64,000 bases of DNA. Source: Anaerolineales bacterium. GTDB taxonomy: Bacteria; Chloroflexota; Anaerolineae; Anaerolineales; Villigracilaceae. Positions 9,609 through 17,642 of the stretch are shown piece after piece. The position numbers were made by a program, and so were the translations under genes. The DNA lies in assembly GCA_020634895.1 (NCBI GenBank), contig JACKAV010000007.1:62001-126000 (forward strand), in the 5' to 3' direction. The notes beneath the pieces were generated by a model. That model saw only the letters and a list, made by a program, of their open reading frames with translations, did not search any database and had not been told where the DNA came from. Every line of letters starts with the position of its first letter. Position 1 is the stretch's first letter.

Positions 9609-9639
9609 GCTGCCGCCGGGGTATTCGCCCGGCGGCAGC
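9609..9639 (+). terminator. terminator hairpin after histidine kinase gene
   Basis: A 12-bp GC-rich stem (9609-9620 with 9628-9639) lies 28 nt after the stop. The T-tract is short (CTTTCG). Confidence 0.55.
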
Positions 9640-9748
9640 TTTCGCCAAAGGAGGAGACAGGATCTTTTTTAGAGGTGTCTGCAACCGTCTCCGGCAAAGA
9701 TATTAATGCAAATTCCCTGGTTTGGGCATCGTAATATGTCACTTAATA

Positions 9749-9766
9749 TGTGTGATGAATCACACA
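9749..9766. repeat. perfect 18-bp palindrome (TGTGTGAT-GA-ATCACACA)
   Basis: Two 8-nt arms around GA, just past the end of the deoxyribosyltransferase-like gene. It resembles a dimeric-regulator operator more than a terminator, because no T-run follows on either strand. Confidence 0.4.
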
Positions 9767-9770
9767 AAGG

Positions 9771-10187
9771 TTACAGTGTGTCCAAAAATTTGTGTGATTG
9801 TGCGACAGCATCGTCAAATACAGCGTACGAACCAACTTTTAAGGCAGGATGGGAATTCCCCGTGATCATCTTGGATACGCGGCGCGTCTCCTGATAGAGA
9901 CAGAGTACCGGCTTGCCCTCGTTCAACGCATAGCCGATCTCATATCCCACACCGTGCGAAGGTACGCTCACTTCGGCGATCAAGGCATCGCAATTCCGAA
10001 TCCAGTTGACATCCCGTTCATAAACATCCTGCGGGGAAAGTTGACGTTCACCTTCGAGGGCTTCGGCTTTCGCAAGGTGAGACGTGGGGATGACGTGCCC
10101 ATCCGCTTCGAGGGCGGCGACGAACTGCCGATAAAAACTTTCGTACTCACGTCCCCCGGTGATGGAGCAGGCAAAGTAAATGTTCAT
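9771..10187 (-). CDS. nucleoside 2-deoxyribosyltransferase-like protein
   Basis: 138 aa. MNIYFACSI at the N-terminus and the HGVGYEIGYA segment (catalytic Glu inside GYEIGYA) are hallmarks of the nucleoside 2-deoxyribosyltransferase/DNPH1 (RCL) fold, preceded by CDALIAEVS. Family members cleave or exchange the N-glycosidic bond of deoxynucleosides or their monophosphates; which of these this one does cannot be seen. The start codon overlaps the stop of the upstream membrane protein by 4 nt (ATGA), so the two are translationally coupled and sit in one minus-strand operon with translin and DUF3467. Confidence 0.8.
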   Translation of the reverse strand: MNIYFACSITGGREYESFYRQFVAALEADGHVIPTSHLAKAEALEGERQLSPQDVYERDVNWIRNCDALIAEVSVPSHGVGYEIGYALNEGKPVLCLYQETRRVSKMITGNSHPALKVGSYAVFDDAVAQSHKFLDTL

Positions 10188-10798
10188 TTTTTAGGAAGTT
10201 TGGAAAGAATGGAAATATCACGCCGGTGTTGGGTTTTGGGAACATCGCTGCCGTTGCGCATGCTGTCCATTTCCGCGCTGAAGCGCATCCAATCCTCGAC
10301 CAGAATCACAATATGCGGCGACTTGTCCTTGAAGAACAGCGGGGAAAGAAAAAGCCTCAAAGCAGTTTGCGACATGGGCATTGCGCTCACATCGATAACG
10401 ATGGCGGTCATTTTTGAGAGCGGCGCGACGATGTCATACATCGATTTCGCAACACTTTTGGGCGGGAAGATCGAACCCATATTTGCCGACGCTGTACGCC
10501 GAAAACGTTTATACGAGATGTTCAATCTCAGGAGGGGCGTTACGAGGCGGAGGTGGTCGCTGAACGGCTGCACATATGCGCTCTTGCGGATCAGCCACAT
10601 GCCAATTCCTATCAGAGCGAAGAAGATGCCGAGGCTTCCCAACACCAGCCAGCGCCATTGTTCGAATCCCCAGCTTCTCACCGCCCAAGCCAGCACGATC
10701 ATCGCAAGCCCAAGCGCAAAGACCGCCGTCCACCAGCGGCTCATCATCGTGGTGAACACGACCAACGGATAGCGGCGTCCGCCTCTTTTTGCCGCCAT
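10184..10798 (-). CDS. two-TM membrane protein of unknown function
   Basis: 204 aa. Two hydrophobic helices at about residues 20-40 and 48-68, then a soluble domain of about 130 residues with a beta-alpha pattern (AIVIDVSAMP, HIVILVEDW) and a basic tail. No family recognised. It begins 2 nt after the translin stop (10801-10803) and ends with an ATGA overlap with the deoxyribosyltransferase-like gene, so it is an operon member. The soluble part probably faces the cytoplasm (positive residues flank the helices). Confidence 0.65.
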   Translation of the reverse strand: MAAKRGGRRYPLVVFTTMMSRWWTAVFALGLAMIVLAWAVRSWGFEQWRWLVLGSLGIFFALIGIGMWLIRKSAYVQPFSDHLRLVTPLLRLNISYKRFRRTASANMGSIFPPKSVAKSMYDIVAPLSKMTAIVIDVSAMPMSQTALRLFLSPLFFKDKSPHIVILVEDWMRFSAEMDSMRNGSDVPKTQHRRDISILSKLPKK

Positions 10799-10800
10799 GA

Positions 10801-11490
10801 CTAATCGTCCTCGTCCATATTGGGAATGGACCCGCCTCCACCCAGACCTGTAGCCTGTTCGCCATTTAATTGGCTGAGCAGCCGGTTGATGGATTGTTCG
10901 AGATGTCCGCCGCGCAGGCTGAAGGTGATATCGCCGCGGGTCTTTTCGATGATGCCGCGCGCGAGGTCGGTTTGACGGCGAAGTCCGTTGGTAATGGCAT
11001 CGGGGTAATCCATGGTGACGAGAATGGAATAGATCTCGTCCATTACGCCGAGCAGGCGTTCGGCTTCGGTCGAGTAGCCGTGGCGGAGAATATCCAATGT
11101 GCGGCGGCGTAATTCGCCGACCACTTCCGCCAACCCGTTGAGATAGGTCGCGGGTTCAACGGACAGCTCCTCGGGAGTCGGAAGCGGCTGGCTTTTGATC
11201 AAGGCGCAGGTGACGTTCGCTTCCACGAATTCCTTGAGTGCATCCTGTGTATATCCAGCGTGATAAAGATCAGGGTGCGAAGTGAGCGAGTTTCTGAGCG
11301 AATCCGCGAGATGGTGCGCTTCGAGCAATTGCGCCTGCATGGATTCGGTATCGTCGCGGTGTACGGCGCGGATGGCGAGCGAGCAGGCGCGGGTCAGTTG
11401 ACGCGCCTGTGAAAGCGCCTGGTCACGCGCGGCTGTGCGGATGTCAAAGGTCTTGCGGATCTGTTCTGCAATGGATTCCAGTTTGTGCAT
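10801..11490 (-). CDS. translin family protein
   Basis: 229 aa, helical throughout. The C-terminal half matches translin/TRAX: TYLNGLAEVVGELRRRTLD aligns with the DYLSGVLILASELSR region of eukaryotic translin and DITFSLRGG with its YDLSIRG. Translins bind single-stranded nucleic acid as oligomers, and TRAX-type members are RNases; whether this one has catalytic acidic residues I could not judge. The last 20 residues are a Gly-rich acidic tail (GLGGGGS..MDEDD). The downstream membrane gene begins 2 nt on and DUF3467 lies 2 nt upstream. A cytoplasmic nucleic-acid-binding role is inferred from the family. Confidence 0.75.
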   Translation of the reverse strand: MHKLESIAEQIRKTFDIRTAARDQALSQARQLTRACSLAIRAVHRDDTESMQAQLLEAHHLADSLRNSLTSHPDLYHAGYTQDALKEFVEANVTCALIKSQPLPTPEELSVEPATYLNGLAEVVGELRRRTLDILRHGYSTEAERLLGVMDEIYSILVTMDYPDAITNGLRRQTDLARGIIEKTRGDITFSLRGGHLEQSINRLLSQLNGEQATGLGGGGSIPNMDEDD

Positions 11491-11492
11491 GG

Positions 11493-11828
11493 CTATTCTT
11501 TTGGCGGTTCAGGTGGTTGTTGAAACGGTTTAAAAAGATTATCGGCAAGGGAGGAGTTGACAGGAATGATGATCTCGCCGTATGCGGCTTCGTAACGCGC
11601 GATGTTTTCGGTAAGCGCTCTCAATAAAAGTTTTGCGCTGAGCGGCGTCATGACCACGCGTGAGCGGATCTTTGCGCGCTGTTCGCCGGGCAGGAGATGC
11701 GCGAAATCGATGACGATGTCGGAGGGGGAGTGGGCGATGCGTGCGAGGTTGACATACTGCGGTTCCACACCTTGCGGTAATTCAAGAATGGGACCGGTCG
11801 GTTTGGGGGGAGTTTGTGGAGTAGTCAT
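11493..11828 (-). CDS. DUF3467 family protein
   Basis: 111 aa. Matches the DUF3467 pattern: YVNLARIAHSPSDIVIDFAHLLPG, VVMTPLSAKLLLRALTENI, YEAAYGEI. Pro-rich tails at both ends. The family is small, soluble and uncharacterised. First gene of the operon with translin (2-nt gap), the membrane protein and the deoxyribosyltransferase-like gene; ssb is 57 nt upstream and may be co-transcribed. Confidence 0.8.
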   Translation of the reverse strand: MTTPQTPPKPTGPILELPQGVEPQYVNLARIAHSPSDIVIDFAHLLPGEQRAKIRSRVVMTPLSAKLLLRALTENIARYEAAYGEIIIPVNSSLADNLFKPFQQPPEPPKE

Positions 11829-11843
11829 TATTTTTTTTCGATT

Positions 11844-11874
11844 AGACCCTAAGGTGCTTGCTCCCTTAGGGTCT
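11844..11874. repeat. inverted repeat between ssb and DUF3467
   Basis: An 11-bp perfect stem (11844-11854 with 11864-11874). On the minus strand it is followed by A-rich, not T-rich, sequence, so it is not a standard terminator for ssb; it may be a processing or pausing hairpin. Confidence 0.5.
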
Positions 11875-11885
11875 GGTAATTGTCA

Positions 11886-12308
11886 TTAGAATGGAATGTC
11901 GTCTTCCGGCGGGAGTTCCGCCATTTCCATGCCGCCGGAGGAGGGTCCGCTGTCGACCTCTCCGCGTGATGAAAGGAAGCGGACGGTGGCGGCAGTCACT
12001 TCGAAGGATGAACCGGCGCTTCCATCCTGACGGGTGTAGACGCGCGGTCCGCCGGTGGCTTTATCTGGTGTGAGGCGTCCTTCGATCAAAACCTTGGAGC
12101 CTTTTTTGAGGTACTGATTGCAGACCTCTGCCGTTTTACCCCATGCAGAAACGCGGAACCAGATGGTTTCCTTGACCTGTTCTCCATTGCCTGAGGTGTA
12201 CTGGCGGCTGGTTGCCACCGAGAACGAAGTCACTGCCTGACCGGAGGGGGTATAGCGCATCTCCGGGTCCTTGCCGACATTGCCAACGATAATAATAGTG
12301 TGGTACAT
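11886..12308 (-). CDS. ssb: single-stranded DNA-binding protein
   Basis: 140 aa. N-terminal OB fold with typical segments (IIVGNVGKDPEMRYTPSG, VTSFSVATSR, WFRVSAWGKTAEVCNQYLKKG, VLIEGRL) to about residue 105, then a short Gly/Ser linker and the acidic tip DDIPF used to recruit repair and replication proteins. Good AAGGAG 8-9 nt before the ATG. Followed by DUF3467 and translin, another single-strand nucleic-acid-binding family. Confidence 0.95.
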   Translation of the reverse strand: MYHTIIIVGNVGKDPEMRYTPSGQAVTSFSVATSRQYTSGNGEQVKETIWFRVSAWGKTAEVCNQYLKKGSKVLIEGRLTPDKATGGPRVYTRQDGSAGSSFEVTAATVRFLSSRGEVDSGPSSGGMEMAELPPEDDIPF

Positions 12309-12635
12309 GGGGGAAAATCTCCTTGGGGGTTAGGTACCCGCCGAAAAGCGACGGGGAAAAGTTGAAACATTCGTATTGTACTCTCTCTTCTTTCATTTTG
12401 TAACACGTTATAAAAACTGGGAGTGTCCATCATGGAAGATAAAAAATTCTTCACCACAGAGAGCACGGAGTTCACGGAGAAAAACAAAGGTGGCGGCTTA
12501 CTTTTATAAAAATTTTAGGCTTTATTCCTCAGAATGACATCTCAACTCCAAAAATTCCATTGTAAGAAGAAGGGATGTAGATAGCGTCCATGCTTAAGTA
12601 TCCGCCTGATTTTAATAATGCCAAAGGAGCTACAT
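12309..12635. other. intergenic stretch with no gene recognised
   Basis: 327 bases between divergent ssb and the small membrane protein. Contains one arm of the CACAGAG-type inverted repeat (12419-12484). A short frame from 12591 runs over the next start and is not credible as a gene. Confidence 0.6.
12419..12484. repeat. interspersed CACAGAG/CACGGAG repeat, copy 1
   Basis: About 65 bp matching, in inverted orientation with few mismatches, bases 13086-13151. The core is CACCACAGAG..CACGGAGTTCACGGAG and one end reads GGGAGTGTCCAT. The two copies flank the 12.6 kb membrane-protein gene. Confidence 0.7.
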
Positions 12636-12971
12636 ATGAAACTGAGTCTTAAGCACTATGGGATCATCCTGGGGGTGTTGTTGACCGCTTATTTCCACCT
12701 TTCTCTTTTTCCTGATATTGGTTTCACCCTGAACGGATTGGGCTATCTCGGTTTGCTGGGCGCTTATTTTCTTCCCATTGCGTTCTTTCAACAGCGGCAT
12801 AACCTGGTTTGGTGGGTGTTGGCTGGCTATACCGTGCTGACCATCGTCCTGTGGGTGGTCATGGGCAACAAACAGTTCGTGGCAGGGACATCCAGCGCGA
12901 TCGGATACTATGCCAAAGCTGCCGAGGTCTTTTTGCTTGCCTGCATGTGGGCAGACAAACCCAAATCCTGA
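12636..12971 (+). CDS. small four-TM membrane protein, unknown function
   Basis: 111 aa from the ATG at 12636, chosen because AAAGGAG lies 6 nt upstream; an in-frame ATG at 12618 has no such site. Four hydrophobic segments (about 9-27, 35-54, 60-80, 90-105) leave very little outside the membrane. No family recognised. Isolated between two inverted copies of an interspersed repeat. Confidence 0.65.
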   Translation: MKLSLKHYGIILGVLLTAYFHLSLFPDIGFTLNGLGYLGLLGAYFLPIAFFQQRHNLVWWVLAGYTVLTIVLWVVMGNKQFVAGTSSAIGYYAKAAEVFLLACMWADKPKS

Positions 12972-13041
12972 TAAAGCAATTAATCACAACAAGTTTATAA
13001 CGCAGAGGGAGGAGTGTCTACATTCGGAAGTAATTTAGTGG

Positions 13042-13151
13042 ATATTCACCACAGAGCACACGGAGACCACAGAGATTTGCCTTTATTTTCTCCGTGAACT
13101 CTGTGCCCTCTGTGGTGAAGGATTTCTTTATCTTCTATAATGGACACTCCC
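13042..13151. repeat. interspersed CACAGAG repeat, copy 2 with internal hairpin
   Basis: 13086-13151 is the inverted copy of 12419-12484. Its left neighbour 13042-13075 is an extra partial copy in the opposite direction, so the segment can also fold on itself (CACCACAGAG.. with ..CTCTGTGGTG). Confidence 0.65.
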
Positions 13152-13210
13152 GCGGCGGGGTTTCTACTTTGCCGCATTTGCAGCGAGGTAAAATCAAGTT
13201 GGAGGCTGTT

Positions 13211-13576
13211 ATGACCGTAAAACATTCAACCGATGTGGAAGCAAAGGACGTCGCCGCTGGAAAAGACACGACCATTCAGGTGTTGATCTCCTCGCAGGAA
13301 GGACCGAATTTCGCTTTACGCAAGTTCTCGATGAAATCCGGCGGCGGGATGCCGCGTCACACCAATACAGTGGAGCATGAGCAATTCGTCCTGCACGGTG
13401 AAGCGACCATCACCATCGGTGACGAAACGCATCACGTCAAGACGGGAGATGTGGTCTTCATCCCCGAAGGCGCGATCCACTCGTATGAGAATACGGGCGA
13501 AGAGCCGTTTGAATTCCTGTGTATTATTCCTAATAAGGACGATAAGATCACGATCGTTGAAGAAGAAGGCTGCTGA
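13211..13576 (+). CDS. cupin domain protein
   Basis: 121 aa from the ATG at 13211 (GGAGG 6 nt upstream); the longer frame from 13094 reads through the interspersed repeat and is not used. Single cupin barrel: motif 1 with metal ligands H-T-N-T-V-E-H-E-Q-F at about residues 54-63 and motif 2 PEGAIHSYEN at about 90-99. Likely binds a divalent metal; substrate unknown. The C-terminus EEEGC ends in Cys. Followed by a terminator shared with rsmG. Confidence 0.8.
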   Translation: MTVKHSTDVEAKDVAAGKDTTIQVLISSQEGPNFALRKFSMKSGGGMPRHTNTVEHEQFVLHGEATITIGDETHHVKTGDVVFIPEGAIHSYENTGEEPFEFLCIIPNKDDKITIVEEEGC

Positions 13577-13587
13577 ATTAATGCTGA

Positions 13588-13610
13588 ACGGGCGAGGTCA
13601 CCTCGCCCGT
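13588..13610. terminator. terminator between cupin gene and rsmG
   Basis: A 10-bp stem (13588-13597 with 13601-13610) with a 3-nt loop between two convergent stops. Confidence 0.65.
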
Positions 13611-13613
13611 TGC

Positions 13614-14324
13614 TTATAACGGCGTCTTCATCGGAGTCCCCGCCTTGCGCGGATATTTCGGCGGCGTGGCTGCGACCTTTTCCACGAGCACGAGATAACG
13701 GTCGTCGGCAACGCCGGGCAAATGGACGGGGTGTAATTGCTTTAGTTTCCCGCCTAAAATTTTCATCGCTTTTTCAGCGGACTGCGCTTCGGCGGGTCCG
13801 CTTTCACCTTTTTGGGCAAGCATCGTCCCGCCGAGTTTGACGAGCGGAAGCAGGTATTCGCTCAGGATGTTGAGATTCGCCACCGCACGCGCCACCGCCC
13901 AATCATACGATTCGCGATGCTCGGGCTTTTGTCCAATATCTTCGGCGCGCGAGTGGATGACTTCTATGTCTTCCAGCCCAAGCGTCTGGATCACATGCTG
14001 GCAGAACATGGCTTTCTTGCCGACAGATTCCACCAACGTGACGTGCATATTGGGGTAAACGATCTTCAGCGGAATGCCCGGAAACCCTGCGCCGGTACCC
14101 ACGTCCACAAGGCGGGTTGGCGGATTGGCTTTCCACGCCAGCACGCAGGAATAGGAATCCAGAAAATGCTTGGTGCGAATGGACTCCGCGTCACGGATGG
14201 CAGTCAGGTTGAATTTTTGGTTCCACTCGATCAACTCCTTTTCGTAGTTGACGAGCGACACCACCTGCCGCGCCGTGAGGTGAACGTTGAAAAGCGTCTT
14301 GGCATCTTGAATGAGTGCGTCCAT
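13614..14324 (-). CDS. rsmG: 16S rRNA (guanine-527-N7)-methyltransferase RsmG
   Basis: 236 aa, usual GidB/RsmG length. N-terminal helical part with YEKELIEWNQKFNLTAIRD, then a Rossmann methyltransferase with motif I LVDVGTGAGFPGIPLKI, VTLVESVGKKAMFCQ and the ARAVANLNILSEYLLPLVKLGG block. Methylates G527 of 16S rRNA using SAM, in the cytoplasm. The last 15 residues (KYPRKAGTPMKTPL) are basic, as is common. TATAAT 8 nt before the ATG and no Shine-Dalgarno suggest a leaderless mRNA. Confidence 0.95.
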   Translation of the reverse strand: MDALIQDAKTLFNVHLTARQVVSLVNYEKELIEWNQKFNLTAIRDAESIRTKHFLDSYSCVLAWKANPPTRLVDVGTGAGFPGIPLKIVYPNMHVTLVESVGKKAMFCQHVIQTLGLEDIEVIHSRAEDIGQKPEHRESYDWAVARAVANLNILSEYLLPLVKLGGTMLAQKGESGPAEAQSAEKAMKILGGKLKQLHPVHLPGVADDRYLVLVEKVAATPPKYPRKAGTPMKTPL

Positions 14325-14332
14325 ATATGGGG

Positions 14333-14338
14333 ATTATA
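14333..14338 (-). promoter_or_regulatory. -10 element for leaderless rsmG transcript
   Basis: Consensus TATAAT (minus strand) ends 8 nt before the rsmG ATG, with no Shine-Dalgarno in between. Confidence 0.45.
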
Positions 14339-14379
14339 AAGCAGGTTTTTTAGTACACGAAACTCACGGAAGAAATAAA

Positions 14380-14402
14380 GAGGACGGCTTTATGCCGTCC
14401 TC
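14380..14402 (-). terminator. terminator after DUF4349 gene
   Basis: Minus-strand 9-bp stem (14402-14394 with 14388-14380), 5-nt loop, followed by TTTATTTCTT. Confidence 0.8.
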
Positions 14403-14420
14403 TCGTTGGTTACTTTCTCT

Positions 14421-15398
14421 TTATTGCTTATCTTCTGGTTCTTGTTCCTGCTGATCGACCTTCTTCTTTTTGTTGCCGCGCATCTTGCGGAAGACCCAGC
14501 GCAGTCCGAGGAAGATGAGATAAAGCGGAATGCCAATGGTCACCAGAACAGGCAGGGTGTAGATGATGAAGCGGATCATGAAATCCACAAAATTCTTCCA
14601 GAAATTGAGCAGGTCTTGAACGGCTTCGAGCGCAACACCTTTCGGTTCCCATTTTCCGATCGTTACCGGCTTGATGGTCTCTTCGGCGATCAGGCGCACG
14701 CTGACGGATGAAAGCGCAGCGGCTTCTTCGTAATATTTGATCTGTCCCTTTACAACCTCGATCTGTTCGCGGTAATAGACCAGTTGATTGAAGACATTGA
14801 CCACCTGGTCGGAGTCTTCGGTATTCTTGAGGATCTCGGTCAACTGTTCTTCGGCGGCTTCGAGATTCTTGAGGCGGGACTTTAAGTCCACATACTCGGC
14901 GGTCACGTCGGTGCCGGAGCGGTTCTCGGTCTGGACCTCGACCACATCCTTCTTGATCAGACCCAGCGCTTCATCCAGTCTTTCGGCAGGTACGCGGATG
15001 GTGATGCTTCCCTCAGGGACGGGCGTGTAATCCTGAGTGTAGCCTTGATATAGATTAGACGAAACTACAAAGCCGCCCATATCGTTTGCCATCGCTTCGA
15101 TCTCCTTCATGCGGAGTTCGACATCCGATACGACAATGGACAGGTCGGCGTTCTGAATGACAAGACGTTCCACCTGGGTGGCGTCCACGCCGCTGCCACC
15201 GCCTTCGCCCGCGGCTTTTTCTGCGGAATAATCGTTGCTGCTAACAATGCCCGCTTCCGGCGCGGGGATGGCGCCGTCATAATACGGCGCTTCAGCGGCA
15301 GGCGCAGATTCCATGGTTTGCGTGGAACGCGCAGCGCCGCACGCGCCCAGGATAATGGATGCAATGATCAAAAAACTATAGGGTAACAGGCGTTTCAT
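14421..15398 (-). CDS. DUF4349 lipoprotein
   Basis: 325 aa. Lipobox IILGAC (Cys about 20), then an Ala/Glu/Ser-rich linker. The DUF4349 core starts at about residue 80 (RLVIQNADLSIVVSDVE, GGFVVSSN, GSITIRVPAERLDEAL, TAEYVDLKSRLKNLEAAEEQL), includes a coiled coil at about 165-215, and ends with one long hydrophobic segment (about 270-305) and a basic tail. Membrane-associated and extracytoplasmic; role unknown. AAGGAG 8 nt before the ATG, its own terminator downstream: single-gene transcript. Confidence 0.85.
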   Translation of the reverse strand: MKRLLPYSFLIIASIILGACGAARSTQTMESAPAAEAPYYDGAIPAPEAGIVSSNDYSAEKAAGEGGGSGVDATQVERLVIQNADLSIVVSDVELRMKEIEAMANDMGGFVVSSNLYQGYTQDYTPVPEGSITIRVPAERLDEALGLIKKDVVEVQTENRSGTDVTAEYVDLKSRLKNLEAAEEQLTEILKNTEDSDQVVNVFNQLVYYREQIEVVKGQIKYYEEAAALSSVSVRLIAEETIKPVTIGKWEPKGVALEAVQDLLNFWKNFVDFMIRFIIYTLPVLVTIGIPLYLIFLGLRWVFRKMRGNKKKKVDQQEQEPEDKQ

Positions 15399-15488
15399 TT
15401 CTCTTTTCTCCTTTTTCTTTCGGCGATTTCTCTACCAAAAGGACGTCCATTACGACGATTTAGTTCCGCCCTTATTATATAAAATAAA

Positions 15489-15530
15489 AACGGACGGCTG
15501 TATATCATTTTCCATGATCTGCCGTCCGTT
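15489..15530 (-). terminator. terminator after metallophosphoesterase gene
   Basis: Outer 10-bp stem (15489-15498 with 15521-15530) and a small inner AUCAU/AUGAU stem; on the minus strand it is followed by TTTATTTTAT. Confidence 0.8.
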
Positions 15531-15545
15531 GTCCATCATCCAAAA

Positions 15546-16277
15546 CTACCAGCCTTCGCCGATCCTCACCGCGTGTTTTTCAGGCAGCCCCGCCGCGCGG
15601 ATGCGTTCCTGCACCTCGGCGATGTTGTACATCACACGCCGGGGAGTCCATGTGCGGGCTTCCGTGTCGTAGATGGCGTACGCGGCACGCGGGTCACGGT
15701 CTCGGGGTTGACCCACGCTCCCGGGGTTCAGGATCAACTTCGGGTGGAGTTCGAGCGCCACATCCGGTTTGGTCTGTTCGACGACGACGCGTCCCGTTTC
15801 ATCCTTCAATGTGAAACTGCTTTGGATGTGGGAGTGTCCCACAAAACACCAGGGTGTGTCGAAATAATCGAAGTTCAAACTGGCGGTTGTCGAGTTGAGG
15901 ATGTATTCCCACAACGGGTCGCGCGGGCTTCCGTGCGCCATGGTCGCTTCGCCGCGGACTTTCACCTTCGACGGCAGCGACTTGATGAAATCCATGTTGC
16001 TGGCAGTCAGCACTTTTTCGTGATACGTCAACGAACGTTTGGCATCGCCATTGAACGTTTCGAGCGACATCCTGCCGACGACCGCCACATCATGGTTACC
16101 CATCAGGCAGGTGAGATTCTTGATCTCGCGAATTTCCTCCACCACGGCATTCGGGTCGGGACCATACCCAACGAGATCGCCAAGACACCAGGTTTCATCC
16201 ACCTCCCCGGCATCTTTCAAAACAGCTTGAAGCGCAGTGTAGTTCGCATGAAGATCCGACATGACCAAAATACGCAT
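15546..16277 (-). CDS. metallophosphoesterase
   Basis: 243 aa from the ATG at 16277, which follows the coaBC stop by one base; a 7-codon longer start would overlap coaBC. All calcineurin-fold motifs are present: MSDLHAN, CLGDLVGYGPDP, MGNHD, AHGSPRDP, VGHSH. The length and sequence (YfcE/DUF2437-like) fit a small cytoplasmic phosphodiesterase or phosphatase. Substrate unknown. Coupled to coaBC and followed by a terminator. Confidence 0.88.
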   Translation of the reverse strand: MRILVMSDLHANYTALQAVLKDAGEVDETWCLGDLVGYGPDPNAVVEEIREIKNLTCLMGNHDVAVVGRMSLETFNGDAKRSLTYHEKVLTASNMDFIKSLPSKVKVRGEATMAHGSPRDPLWEYILNSTTASLNFDYFDTPWCFVGHSHIQSSFTLKDETGRVVVEQTKPDVALELHPKLILNPGSVGQPRDRDPRAAYAIYDTEARTWTPRRVMYNIAEVQERIRAAGLPEKHAVRIGEGW

Positions 16278-16278
16278 A

Positions 16279-17484
16279 TTATTCCAACAGCCTCGCAATG
16301 TGTTCGATGATTTTTTCAGCCGCTTCGCTCTTGTTCATGAGCGGCAATGTTTCCTGGGTTCCATCTGCAAATAGTAAAGTAAGTCGATTCGTTTCGACGG
16401 CAAAACCGGCATCCGTTGCAGAGATGTCGTTCGCGGCGATAAAGTCCAAGCCTTTGGATTTCAGCTTTTCGGATGCGTTCTCCAGCAGGTCACGACTCTC
16501 CGCCGCAAACCCGACCATGACTTTGAAACGCCTCTTCCCGGACCCGGAGCCTGCCACTGTTTTCAGAATATCGGGCGCCGCCTCAAGCTGGATCTGCGGA
16601 ATGCCGTCGCGTTTTTTGAGCTTATCCTTCGCTGCACTTTTCGGGCGGAAGTCCGCCGCGGCGGCGGCCATGATGAGCGCGTCGCCTTTTTCTTTGAGTA
16701 AAGCGTCGAGCATGTCCTGCACGCTTTTTACGTTGACGACTTCCGCGCCAACGGGCGGAGTGAGCGCAGTCGGTGTGGTGATGAGGGTGACATCGGCACC
16801 GGCATCGAGAGCTGCTTGGGCGAGGGCGTATCCCTGCCTGCCGGACGAATGATTGGTGATGACGCGCACCGGGTCGATGGCTTCCTGCGTCCCTCCGGCG
16901 GTGACGATGACTTTTTTGCCCGCGAGTTTTTCCTTTTTGCCAAGCGCAATGCGGATATGACCGAGGAGTTCCATTGGCTCGAGCATGCGTCCCACGCCTT
17001 TCAAGCCTGAAGCGAGGTGCCCGCTTGCGGGTCCAGCGACCAGCACACCGCGAGTCTGAAGCGTCTTGAGATTTTCCTGCGTGGCGGGGTGGTCGAACAT
17101 CCCACCATCCATGGCGGGAGCGATCAACATCGGGCAGGTCGCGGCGAGGGCGGTGACGGTCAGTAGATTATCCGCGATGCCGTGCGCGAGTTTTGCCATG
17201 GTGTCCGCTGTACAGGGAGCGATGACGAGCAGATCCGCGGTCTTGCCGAGGCTGACGTGCAGCACGTGGGCTTCGTCGCCCCAGAGGTCTTTGTCTGTGA
17301 ATGCGCGCCGACCGGTGACGGATTGAAAGGTGAGCGGTGTGACGAACTTTTCCCCTGCGCTGGTCAGAATCACATCCACCTTTGCCCCTGCCTGTGTCAG
17401 CTTGGAAGCCAGGTCTGCCGCTTTGTATACCGCAATGGAACCGGTGACCCCAAGTAGGATGTGCTTGCCTGAAAGGATGGACAT
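16279..17484 (-). CDS. coaBC: bifunctional CoaBC (phosphopantothenoylcysteine decarboxylase / phosphopantothenate-cysteine ligase)
   Basis: 401 aa from the ATG at 17484; 17502 is an alternative. N-terminal flavoprotein CoaC part (ILLGVTGSIAVYKAADLASKL, LLVIAPCTADTMAKLAHGIADNLL, PAMDGGMFDHPAT) to about residue 175, then CoaB (VIVTAGGTQEAIDPVRVITNHSSGRQG, AAAADFRP, KKRDG, VGFAAES, FIAANDIS). Catalyses two successive steps of coenzyme A synthesis, joining 4'-phosphopantothenate to Cys with CTP and decarboxylating the product. TATAAT 9 nt before the ATG, no Shine-Dalgarno. Confidence 0.95.
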   Translation of the reverse strand: MSILSGKHILLGVTGSIAVYKAADLASKLTQAGAKVDVILTSAGEKFVTPLTFQSVTGRRAFTDKDLWGDEAHVLHVSLGKTADLLVIAPCTADTMAKLAHGIADNLLTVTALAATCPMLIAPAMDGGMFDHPATQENLKTLQTRGVLVAGPASGHLASGLKGVGRMLEPMELLGHIRIALGKKEKLAGKKVIVTAGGTQEAIDPVRVITNHSSGRQGYALAQAALDAGADVTLITTPTALTPPVGAEVVNVKSVQDMLDALLKEKGDALIMAAAAADFRPKSAAKDKLKKRDGIPQIQLEAAPDILKTVAGSGSGKRRFKVMVGFAAESRDLLENASEKLKSKGLDFIAANDISATDAGFAVETNRLTLLFADGTQETLPLMNKSEAAEKIIEHIARLLE

Positions 17485-17493
17485 ACGAGAATG

Positions 17494-17499
17494 ATTATA
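17494..17499 (-). promoter_or_regulatory. -10 element for coaBC, leaderless start likely
   Basis: TATAAT on the minus strand, 9 nt before the ATG at 17484. Confidence 0.35.
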
Positions 17500-17642
17500 C
17501 ATCTTGAATCCGTCCTATAATGGACTTAAGGGAGTGTTTTGAAATTGCGGACGAATTGGGTTTTTATCAAGAATCGGTGTTCATCCGTGTTTATCTGTGG
17601 TGAATTTTGATTTATAAAGCTCTCTCCAAAAGGAATGAAAAG

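Noticed and set aside
9849..10772. 307-codon plus-strand frame
   Set aside because: It runs over three coupled minus-strand genes with proper starts and overlaps; no recognisable domain.
11844..11874. Terminator of ssb
   Set aside because: The stem is good but on the minus strand A-rich sequence follows instead of a T-tract; kept as an inverted repeat only.
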